19,782 bases of DNA from Bacteroidales bacterium (GTDB lineage Bacteria > Bacteroidota > Bacteroidia > Bacteroidales > WCHB1-69). A model generated the notes under the pieces. That model did no database searches. It was not told the DNA's origin and was given only the letters and a program-made list of their open reading frames with translations. Both the position numbers and the translations under genes were made by a program. Below, piece after piece: positions 1-6,489 of this stretch. The stretch's first letter is position 1; every line of letters begins with the position of its first letter. Location: the NCBI GenBank assembly GCA_016285615.1, contig JAEERB010000032.1:1-19782 (forward strand), read 5' to 3'.

Positions 1-122
1 TCTACTTCTCACTTTATAGCTTCATAATTTCATAACTTAATATCTTCATAATCTTAACTCCTTAATTTCTTAACTTCTTCACTCCTCACTTCAACAATTA
101 AACAATCAACAATTCAACAAAT
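1..122. other. G-depleted low-complexity leader upstream of the glycosidase gene
   Basis: This stretch before the first gene contains a single G on the plus strand (near position 19). It is built of degenerate direct repeats: CTTCATAAT occurs at about 20-28 and 44-52, TTAACTTC-like units follow, and CAACAATT-like units run up to the ATG. No Shine-Dalgarno sequence and no TAnnTTTG promoter element are visible, and the latter cannot occur where G is missing. It may be an untranslated leader or an intergenic low-complexity spacer, so the promoter of the glycosidase gene probably lies left of the window. Confidence 0.6.
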
Positions 123-2378
123 ATGAAACACTTCCCCATCTTCATACTGGCGCTTCTTTTGAGTGTGGCCGTTTCGGCGCAAAACAGCGCACATTTCACG
201 CCCATCAACGCTACCGTGAAGCCGTACAAGGGCAAACCTGCCATTTTCTTAAACGGAGAGCCCATTGCACCGCAGTTCTATGCGCTGACCGACGTGCCTA
301 CGGGCAACATGGCCGATATGCCCGTAGCGGAACGCTGCATCAAATCGTTCGCCGAAGCGGGATTCAAGTTGTACCAGATGGACCTCAACTTCAACGACAT
401 GTACTTTGAGGACGGCACCTTGGACCTTACCTATGCGCTGCGCCAACTGCGTGGTGTCATCAATAAATGTCCCGACGGCGCTGTAATGTTCCGTCTCCAC
501 TGCAATCCGCCATTCTGGTGGCTGAAACAGCATCCTGAGGAGTGGGTGCGCTTTGCCGATGTGGAAACCCAGCCCCTCGCCTTCCAACCCGCCACTGACC
601 GCTACTTGGAGAACGACCTGAAGCCCGAAGCACGCAACAGCTTCGCTTCCGAGAAGTGGCTCAACCTGATGGGCGCCGTGCTCAAGCAGTTCTGCACCGA
701 GCTGGCCAAGCACCCCGAAGCCGACCACCTGATGGGCATCCAGATTGCCAACGGCCTCTTTGGCGAAAACCACTACTGGGCTTTCGTCAATCATGACCCT
801 GACGTGTCGGAGCCGATGCAGAAATTCTTCCGCAACTGGCTGAAAGAGAAATACAAAGATGATGCCACTCTGCAAAAAGCTTGGCACAATTCCAAAGTAA
901 CCCTCGCCACTGCCCGCGTGCCTGGCATTGAACGCCACAACACCTCAGCGGGCATCTTCCGCGACCCGCAGAAGGAACAGCAGATGGCCGATTATATTGA
1001 ATGCCAGCACAAATCGGTCACTCGCAGCATCAACTATTTTGCCAAGATAGTGAAAGAAAACTGGCCACGTGAGATATTGGTCGGCACCTTCTACGGCTAC
1101 TATTTCTCGCTGTTTGGCCGACAAGCTGCTGGCGGGCATCTACTTGAACAAGACATACTTACCTCACCCTACATCGACTTTATGTGTGCCCCGCAGGCCT
1201 ACAACAAAAACAGTCGTGCTATGGGCGGCCCAGGCATCTCACGCGGACTGGTAGAATCGGTGACGGCCAACGGCAAAGTGTGGCTCGACGAGATGGACCA
1301 GCCCACCCACTACGGCGTGTGGAAACTCGGCGGTCTGACCGTCTATCCTAAGGAGCAGAGCATCCAGATAAACCGCAAGTTTGTCTTCGAGCCCTTCGTG
1401 CGTGGCGGCGGTCTCTGGTACTACGACTTCGGCAACCATTTCAATGCGGGCTGGTGGGACGACCCCGACTATATGGCCGACATCACCAAAATACGCAAGG
1501 TGTTCGACACCTACTTCCATCGCCAGTATAGCTCGCCCGCCGATGTACTGCTCGTCTTCGACACCAAAGTGTTCTTCCTCACCGCCACACAGCCTGAAAA
1601 TGACCCCATCGCTGACCAAACATCTGTTAACATTACCGCTGTAGAGGCCTTTAAGACAGGCGCTTCGGTCAACACTTGCTACCTCAGCGACCTGCCCAAG
1701 ATGAACCTCGCCCAGTACAAAGCCATCGTCTTTGTCAACTGCTTCTACCTGACCAAGGAGGAGAAGGCCTTCATCCGCAAGAATGTGGCCAAGGAGGGTC
1801 GCAACCTTGTATGGTGCACGGCACCCGGCTACACCGACGGCAAAACACTCAACACCAAATTCGTGAGCGAGGCCACGGGCATCAAGATGGGCGACTATGT
1901 ATCCTCCACCATCCCCGATTTAAAGTTCAACAAACTGTTTGACAACATGATACAAGAAGGCAAGAGCATTGCGCAAGTGGGCAAGACCATCTTCCTGCAG
2001 ACCGAAAGCAATGTGAAGAGCGCACGCCAGACCTTCTTCACCGTGACCGACAGTAAAGCCGTAACCGTGGCCACTTACGACAACACCGACAAGGTTGCCG
2101 CCGCCTACAAGAAGAACGGCAACGCCACCGACTGGTTCATTGGGCTGCCGCCGATGACCAACCAGCTGTTGAAGAAGATCTTTGTCGCCTGCGGCTGTCA
2201 CATTTACAACGAAGCCGACGACAGCACTCTCTGTGGTGCCGGCCTGATTGTGGTGCACACCAAAGATGGCGGTCAACGTACCATCACTCTCAAGAACGGC
2301 AAACAGGTGAAACTAAACTTAGAGCCGTCGCACACCGTAGTTTTGGACGCTGAAACGGGCGAGGTGGTGATGGAATAA
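123..2378 (+). CDS. Secreted GH42-like (clan A) glycoside hydrolase, putative beta-galactosidase
   Basis: This 751-residue protein is predicted to be exported and to cleave glycosidic bonds in the periplasm or outside the cell. Residues 1-19 form a Sec signal peptide with a hydrophobic core and a VSA cleavage site, leaving Gln20 first. Residues of roughly 30-450 look like a retaining (beta/alpha)8 glycosidase. The strand end NGLFGENHYW places Glu215 as the likely acid/base, and WLDEMDQPT places Glu390 as the likely nucleophile. The FFRNWLKEKYKDDATLQKAW segment (about 234-253) is typical of GH42-type proteins. Residues of about 470-690 resemble the GATase-like trimerisation domain of GH42, followed by a small beta-rich C-terminal domain. 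No SusC/SusD pair, regulator or other glycosidase is seen beside it, so the substrate cannot be read from context. Family assignment rests on recalled motifs. It could belong to a Bacteroidetes-specific GH42-related family rather than GH42 itself. Confidence 0.8.
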   Translation: MKHFPIFILALLLSVAVSAQNSAHFTPINATVKPYKGKPAIFLNGEPIAPQFYALTDVPTGNMADMPVAERCIKSFAEAGFKLYQMDLNFNDMYFEDGTLDLTYALRQLRGVINKCPDGAVMFRLHCNPPFWWLKQHPEEWVRFADVETQPLAFQPATDRYLENDLKPEARNSFASEKWLNLMGAVLKQFCTELAKHPEADHLMGIQIANGLFGENHYWAFVNHDPDVSEPMQKFFRNWLKEKYKDDATLQKAWHNSKVTLATARVPGIERHNTSAGIFRDPQKEQQMADYIECQHKSVTRSINYFAKIVKENWPREILVGTFYGYYFSLFGRQAAGGHLLEQDILTSPYIDFMCAPQAYNKNSRAMGGPGISRGLVESVTANGKVWLDEMDQPTHYGVWKLGGLTVYPKEQSIQINRKFVFEPFVRGGGLWYYDFGNHFNAGWWDDPDYMADITKIRKVFDTYFHRQYSSPADVLLVFDTKVFFLTATQPENDPIADQTSVNITAVEAFKTGASVNTCYLSDLPKMNLAQYKAIVFVNCFYLTKEEKAFIRKNVAKEGRNLVWCTAPGYTDGKTLNTKFVSEATGIKMGDYVSSTIPDLKFNKLFDNMIQEGKSIAQVGKTIFLQTESNVKSARQTFFTVTDSKAVTVATYDNTDKVAAAYKKNGNATDWFIGLPPMTNQLLKKIFVACGCHIYNEADDSTLCGAGLIVVHTKDGGQRTITLKNGKQVKLNLEPSHTVVLDAETGEVVME

Positions 2379-2414
2379 ATACAATTCATAATTAATTTTG
2401 GAGTAAAACAAAAC

Positions 2415-2440
2415 CAGGGGCGAATGTTCATTCGCCCCTG
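2415..2440. terminator. Perfect 12-bp hairpin between convergent genes
   Basis: The arms CAGGGGCGAATG (2415-2426) and CATTCGCCCCTG (2429-2440) are exact reverse complements around a TT centre. It lies between the stop codons of the convergent glycosidase and FISUMP genes. Read on the minus strand it is followed by GGTTTTGTTTT, so it best fits an intrinsic terminator for the FISUMP gene. On the plus strand the U-rich tail is weaker. It probably stops transcription from both sides. Confidence 0.75.
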
Positions 2441-2465
2441 TTCCATATATATCGTTTTTGGATTG

Positions 2466-3881
2466 TTATTTTATATCGGGATTGCGCAGACAACGCACTG
2501 AATAACCTCCGTCCTTCCATGCACTGGAATTTTGGATGAAGGAAAGACCGAAATCAAAGTGCTGATAATAAGCATCGTCTTGCCAAGTATCCGGTCGTTC
2601 TGTACAAGTCCACACATACGCACTGGTAGTTACCGCTTGGGAATAATTATAATAACAACCAGCGGGAACAATACTCAAGCCTGTAGCATTTCCCACTGCA
2701 GAATTGCCACCAGGAGAACAAGGATTTCTGCCGTATTCTCTCCACAGTTCGGTTGAACAAAGTGCTCTAGCAATAGCAGGTCTTGTCGGATCGTCCGATT
2801 CCTCGCAAACATAATCGTCTACACTTGCCACATAGTCAAACAGCAACAGGAATTCTTCATCGCTGGGCACATGCCAGCCGTCGGGGCAGATACCTTGAAT
2901 GCCACTCGGAACGGTATTACTCGAACTACGCATATTCATGGCTGCGGGCCAGTTGTACAGATAACCATAAAGAGGAACATTACTCTCAATATCACCGGGA
3001 AGGTAGCGGTAAGGCACCGTGCGACTCTGCGTCTCGCCGAACTGCAATTCGATGCCAAGGCCCGTAGTGAATCTAGTGGCACGCATATTTTCCTTCATCC
3101 AGCACTGCTCGCCCAACTGCACGGTATGGTAAATGTTGCCATCAATATCGACAACCCCTGATTTGCCACAAACGAATCCATCCTCATCCCACACAAAAGG
3201 AAGCGTAATCGTTTCTGTAGTAATACTTTCACGAGTAACAGACTTGCTGGCAAATTCTTCGCCACCGACATTGGTATAGCCCGTAAATACCAACACATCG
3301 TTGTAATGGAACGATTTGGAAATCACTTTCTTTAAAATAGGCAACCATGAAGATTGGTGGCCCGTGTAAGAAATCTTGTTACTACCAGCGCTGCTGTGGG
3401 CAATCATTTTCACCGACGATGTGCGACCGTTCTGGCGAGCAGTAAGCACATAAGGTCCCGGAGCTGCCACCGTGATGTGAAATTGATGTTGGCCCGGTTG
3501 GAGCGACGACAGCGACAATCTATTCACGCAACGGCCAAGCATATCGAACAAATCCATCGTCAGCACGCCAGCTTCAGTCACTTGGAGCGTCACATCAGTA
3601 TGTCCTTCAAACGGATTGGGTCTGTTGGGAGCAAAAGCAAAAACAGGTTCCTCCACATTTTCCTCAATGCCCGTACCCACGTTCAACACAATGGTTGTGT
3701 CGGGATAGGTAATGCTATCAGACCAATGGGCCGTCTGATTCGTAATCACCACTTTTGTCAACTGCACATACTGCGAGGCATTCACATTTTCCCCCACAAA
3801 AGTAATGACCTCTGTCTGCGCCATCAAATTGGTCCCAGCAAAGAGAATACAAAAGATTAAAACGAAGTAATTCTTTTTCAT
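2466..3881 (-). CDS. Secreted FISUMP-domain protein with an internal T9SS-like/FlgD-like module
   Basis: This is a 471-residue exported protein of unknown function. I start it at the ATG of MKKNYF, because it opens a good signal peptide ending LMA with Gln22 next. The frame can be extended to a TTG at 3935, but that TTG sits on a -7 promoter element (3933-3940). Residues of about 82-162 resemble the beta-sandwich of T9SS type A C-terminal signals or FlgD-like Ig folds: NRPNPF, then DLFDMLGRCV, then GPYVLTARQNG. Residues of about 238-471 are a Fibrobacter succinogenes major paralogous (FISUMP) domain, shown by DIDGNIYHTVQLGEQCWMKE, then ICPDGWHVPSDEE, and SVRCLRN at the end. Cysteines are frequent in the FISUMP part. 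The T9SS-like module is not C-terminal, so it is unlikely to act as the sorting signal. Domain naming is from family memory. Confidence 0.8.
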   Translation of the reverse strand: MKKNYFVLIFCILFAGTNLMAQTEVITFVGENVNASQYVQLTKVVITNQTAHWSDSITYPDTTIVLNVGTGIEENVEEPVFAFAPNRPNPFEGHTDVTLQVTEAGVLTMDLFDMLGRCVNRLSLSSLQPGQHQFHITVAAPGPYVLTARQNGRTSSVKMIAHSSAGSNKISYTGHQSSWLPILKKVISKSFHYNDVLVFTGYTNVGGEEFASKSVTRESITTETITLPFVWDEDGFVCGKSGVVDIDGNIYHTVQLGEQCWMKENMRATRFTTGLGIELQFGETQSRTVPYRYLPGDIESNVPLYGYLYNWPAAMNMRSSSNTVPSGIQGICPDGWHVPSDEEFLLLFDYVASVDDYVCEESDDPTRPAIARALCSTELWREYGRNPCSPGGNSAVGNATGLSIVPAGCYYNYSQAVTTSAYVWTCTERPDTWQDDAYYQHFDFGLSFIQNSSAWKDGGYSVRCLRNPDIK

Positions 3882-3932
3882 AAAATTATTTTTAAGATAA
3901 CAAGATACTGATTTTCGCGTAAAAACAATGTA

Positions 3933-3940
3933 CAAAAATA
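3933..3940 (-). promoter_or_regulatory. -7 promoter element (TATTTTTG) for the FISUMP gene
   Basis: The minus strand reads TATTTTTG, a full match to the Bacteroidetes sigma-ABfr -7 consensus TAnnTTTG, about 52 bases before the chosen ATG. I see no clear -33 TTTG at the usual distance. It overlaps the TTG codon that could otherwise extend the gene, which argues against that longer start. Confidence 0.5.
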
Positions 3941-4091
3941 CAAAATAATTGACATCGTATAATAAACGACGGATAATTGCATTTTATATAGACAAGATGA
4001 ATTGCGAGACACGTTTTTAAACAAAATAGTATTTCACAGGTCTTTAAATCATCTTATGAACATGAATTATTAACCAAAAACCCATTAAATC
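3941..4091. other. Divergent AT-rich intergenic region
   Basis: This spacer lies between the divergent FISUMP gene and the small lipoprotein gene. It is AT-rich, with no open frame and no strong hairpin. For the rightward gene I see no complete TAnnTTTG element. TAGTATTTC near 4027-4036 is the nearest partial match. Confidence 0.4.
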
Positions 4092-4487
4092 ATGAAAAGA
4101 ACATTTGCAATTCTCATAGCATGCTGCCTTTTCCTTTGTGTAGGCTGCAAAAAAGACGATTTCGCCACCAACTCCTACAAGGCGAGCATGGAATATCACA
4201 TTGCCAACCCCTCTAACGCTGATGCGGTAAAAACGCTTTTGAACGGCTACAAGTCGGTATGGCTGAGTGAAATCAACCTGACTATGCTCAACAATGGCAC
4301 CACCGATGCAGAAGCCCACTCAAAATTCGAGACTTCCATCATGGCCATTGACGCTAAAAGAAACTCTTGGAAATCATTCTTCGAGGATGGCGACTATATG
4401 ATCTACAAATTAGAACGCACCACCGAAGGCAGAGAAAAAGTGATGCGCACGGTGCGGTTTGACGCCGACGGACATATAGTCCTGTAA
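4092..4487 (+). CDS. Small lipoprotein, possibly surface-exposed, function unknown
   Basis: This 131-residue protein begins with a short basic and hydrophobic signal sequence and a lipobox-like LCVGC, making Cys19 the probable lipidated residue. The match is slightly atypical because Cys16 occupies the -3 position. The residues after the cysteine, KKDDF, resemble the K-(D/E)2 lipoprotein export signal described in Capnocytophaga and other Bacteroidetes, so the protein may face outward. The rest is polar and probably helical, and I recognise no domain. The first residues of the mature protein (C-KKDDFAT) resemble those of the lipoprotein at 16268-16612 (C-HKNDFAT), although the bodies do not look alike. 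It stands alone, divergent from the FISUMP gene and ended by a strong hairpin terminator. Confidence 0.75.
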   Translation: MKRTFAILIACCLFLCVGCKKDDFATNSYKASMEYHIANPSNADAVKTLLNGYKSVWLSEINLTMLNNGTTDAEAHSKFETSIMAIDAKRNSWKSFFEDGDYMIYKLERTTEGREKVMRTVRFDADGHIVL

Positions 4488-4508
4488 GAAATAAAACTCC
4501 ATTAGACT

Positions 4509-4539
4509 GAAAATCTGTAGCCTGCGGCTACAGATTTTC
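4509..4539 (+). terminator. 14-bp hairpin terminator overlapping the end of the HAD gene
   Basis: GAAAATCTGTAGCC (4509-4522) pairs perfectly with GGCTACAGATTTTC (4526-4539) around a TGC loop. On the plus strand the arm ends in TTTTCTTTT, which makes a good intrinsic terminator for the small lipoprotein gene. The right arm also encodes the last residues and the TAG stop of the convergent HAD phosphatase gene, so the hairpin is shared with coding sequence. Confidence 0.8.
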
Positions 4540-5148
4540 TTTTATGTACGTCACTATCTCCTCATCTTTGGTGAGCAAGTGGGTATGCAGGCCGCACTTC
4601 TTGGCCCCCTCGATGTGACGCACGGTATCATCAATAAAGAGCGTCTCAGTAGGGTCGATACCGGCATCACGCAGCACAAACTGGAAGGCTTCCACATTGG
4701 GTTTTCGGTAATGGATATCTTGCGAGAAATAGGCTTTTTCGAATAGCGTATCGAAAATGTCGTAGCCAAATTTTTGGCGCATATCTTCACGAAACTGGTC
4801 ACAGTTCAACTTGTTGGAATTGCTGAAGAGGAAAATGCGATACTTCTTGCGCACCTCTTTCAGCATCTCTACCCTTTCTACGGGAATGTCGCCCATGATG
4901 GAATTCCACGCCTCGTCGATCTGCTGGTCGGTCAGCGGCACGCCACCGGCAATGGTGCGGATATAGTTGCGGAAGTCGGGCACCGACATCTTCCCTTCCT
5001 CAAACAAGTCGATGGCATCGCTTTGTGCCTGCTGGGTGTAGAGTTTGTCGAAATCAGTAACGCCAAGACGGGCAAAGGCCTCTGGCACATTCTCATAGCG
5101 TATGTCGAAGATGACACCGCCCAAGTCGAAAATGATGTTTTTTATCAT
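4528..5148 (-). CDS. HAD-superfamily (subclass IA) phosphatase, YihX-like
   Basis: This 206-residue cytoplasmic HAD hydrolase probably dephosphorylates a small sugar or nucleotide phosphate. Motif I is FDLGGVIFD, giving Asp8 as the nucleophile. The position usually held by the second, general-acid Asp is Gly10, as in YihX-type proteins whose motif reads DLGNV. Motif II is FLFSNSN (Ser109), motif III is RKP (Lys149), and motif IV is FIDDTVRHIEGA (Asp173, Asp174). The helical cap lies at residues of about 15-90. Length and order match E. coli YihX, an alpha-glucose-1-phosphate phosphatase, but the substrate is not readable from sequence. It follows kbl by 73 bases, with a strong palindrome between them, so it may depend on read-through or on a promoter I cannot see. 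Confidence 0.85.
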   Translation of the reverse strand: MIKNIIFDLGGVIFDIRYENVPEAFARLGVTDFDKLYTQQAQSDAIDLFEEGKMSVPDFRNYIRTIAGGVPLTDQQIDEAWNSIMGDIPVERVEMLKEVRKKYRIFLFSNSNKLNCDQFREDMRQKFGYDIFDTLFEKAYFSQDIHYRKPNVEAFQFVLRDAGIDPTETLFIDDTVRHIEGAKKCGLHTHLLTKDEEIVTYIKENL

Positions 5149-5165
5149 AGGTTTATGGATAAAAA

Positions 5166-5195
5166 TGTAGAGACGGGGCGCGCCCCGTCTCTACA
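5166..5195 (-). terminator. 30-bp perfect palindrome, terminator of kbl
   Basis: TGTAGAGACGGGGCG (5166-5180) is followed at once by its exact reverse complement (5181-5195). On the minus strand it is followed by TTTTTA, so it can terminate kbl transcripts. On the plus strand there is no U-tract. Its AGACG...CGTCT core is shared with the palindrome at 13667-13686, which suggests a repeat family. Confidence 0.75.
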
Positions 5196-5221
5196 AACAA
5201 ATTCACGGATTGGTGTTCTTT

Positions 5222-6412
5222 TTATTTCAACACGCCCAGTTCCTTACCAACCTTGGTGAAGGCGGCAATACATTTGTCGAGGTGTTCGGTTTCGTGAGCA
5301 GCGGAGATCTGTACACGGATACGAGCCTGATCTTTAGGAACAACGGGATAGTAGAAACCAGTTACATAGATACCTTCCTCTTGCAGTTTGGCAGCCATTA
5401 CTTGCGACAGTTTGGCGTCGTAGAGCATAACGGCGCAAATAGCCGACTGCGTAGGTTTGATGTCGAAACCGGCAGCTTTCATCTTCTCTACGAAGTATGC
5501 CGTGTTAGCGTGCAGTTTGTCTTGCAGTTCGTTGGTTGCCGACATCATATCCACCATCTTGCAGCCAGCAGCGGCTACCATAGGAGGAATAGAGTTGGAG
5601 AACAGGTAAGGACGCGAACGTTGACGCAGCATGTCAATGATTTCCTTCTTACCAGTTGTGAAACCACCAATAGCGCCACCGAAAGCCTTACCCAGCGTAC
5701 CGGTCAGGATTTCGATTTTGCCACGCAGGTTGTATTGTTCAGTAACGCCACGTCCGGTACGACCAACCACACCAGCAGAGTGCGATTCGTCAACCATGAC
5801 CATAGCGTCGTACTTGTTGGCCAGTTCGTAAATCTTATCCAGCGGAGCCACGTTGCCGTCCATTGAGAAGACGCCGTCGGTAACGATGAGGCGGAAACGC
5901 TGTGCCTGAGCGGCTTTCAGCTGTTCTTCCAAATCGGCCATGTCGGCATTTTTATAACGATAGCGAACAGCCTTGCAAAGACGAACGCCGTCGATGATAG
6001 AAGCGTGGTTCAAAGCGTCGGAGATGATGGCATCCTGATCGGTGAGCAGAGGTTCGAAAACACCGCCGTTAGCATCGAAGCAAGCAGCGTAGAGGATGGT
6101 ATCCTCAGTGCCGAAGAATTCAGCGATTTTCTTTTCGAGTTGTTTGTGCAAATCAGAGCAGCCGCAGATGAATCTTACGGAAGCCATACCGTAGCCGTGA
6201 GTATCAAGAGCCTCTTTAGCAGCCTCAATAAGTTGTTTGTTATTGGCCAGGCCGAGGTAGTTGTTGGCACAGAAGTTCAACACTTTCTTACCGTTAGCCA
6301 ATGTAATTTCACCGCTTTGAGGAGAAACGATGATACGTTCGTTTTTGTATAAGCCGGCATTTTCTATGTCAGCCAATTCTTTTTGCAGATGTGCTTGAAA
6401 ATTGTTGTACAT
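5222..6412 (-). CDS. kbl: 2-amino-3-ketobutyrate CoA ligase (glycine C-acetyltransferase)
   Basis: This PLP enzyme cleaves 2-amino-3-oxobutyrate with CoA to glycine and acetyl-CoA, the second step of threonine degradation, in the cytoplasm. The 396-residue length matches E. coli Kbl (398), and similarity runs end to end. Recognisable blocks are NFCANNYLGLA, SDALNHASIIDG (His136 stacks on PLP), MVDESHSAG (Asp208 and His211), GTLGKAFGG (Lys242, the Schiff-base lysine), RQRSRPYLFSNS, and GFYYPVVPK near the end. The block FICGCSDLHKQLEKK also follows Kbl. Bacteroidetes serine palmitoyltransferase is a related fold often given this name, but the blocks here fit true Kbl. No threonine dehydrogenase gene lies in the window. 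It has its own likely promoter (6452-6459) and a strong downstream hairpin, so it is probably monocistronic. Confidence 0.95.
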   Translation of the reverse strand: MYNNFQAHLQKELADIENAGLYKNERIIVSPQSGEITLANGKKVLNFCANNYLGLANNKQLIEAAKEALDTHGYGMASVRFICGCSDLHKQLEKKIAEFFGTEDTILYAACFDANGGVFEPLLTDQDAIISDALNHASIIDGVRLCKAVRYRYKNADMADLEEQLKAAQAQRFRLIVTDGVFSMDGNVAPLDKIYELANKYDAMVMVDESHSAGVVGRTGRGVTEQYNLRGKIEILTGTLGKAFGGAIGGFTTGKKEIIDMLRQRSRPYLFSNSIPPMVAAAGCKMVDMMSATNELQDKLHANTAYFVEKMKAAGFDIKPTQSAICAVMLYDAKLSQVMAAKLQEEGIYVTGFYYPVVPKDQARIRVQISAAHETEHLDKCIAAFTKVGKELGVLK

Positions 6413-6451
6413 AATATGATGTTTTAATGTTTTTGGTTAAAAATCGGATTG

Positions 6452-6459
6452 CAAATATA
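6452..6459 (-). promoter_or_regulatory. -7 promoter element (TATATTTG) for kbl
   Basis: The minus strand reads TATATTTG, a full match to TAnnTTTG, about 40 bases before the kbl ATG in the 77-base gap after the glutaminyl cyclase gene. A -33 TTTG is not obvious. It suggests kbl is transcribed separately from pyrE and the cyclase gene. Confidence 0.5.
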
Positions 6460-6489
6460 CATTATAATCTTTAAGAATGTATCAGTCCC

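Noticed and set aside
249..938. Long minus-strand frame of 229 codons opposite the glycosidase
   Set aside because: It lies wholly within a clear glycosidase gene, its translation has no domain, and such frames are common opposite GC-rich coding sequence.
3882..3935. Longer FISUMP protein starting at TTG 3935
   Set aside because: The extension is not hydrophobic, hides the signal peptide and overlaps the -7 promoter element.
5210..5866. Plus-strand frame of 218 codons opposite kbl
   Set aside because: It is fully antisense to the well-conserved kbl gene, with no recognisable product.
5222..6412. Serine palmitoyltransferase instead of kbl
   Set aside because: Related enzymes are confused in annotation, but the blocks SDALNHASIIDG, GTLGKAFGG and GFYYPVVPK follow Kbl, not the Bacteroides palmitoyltransferase.
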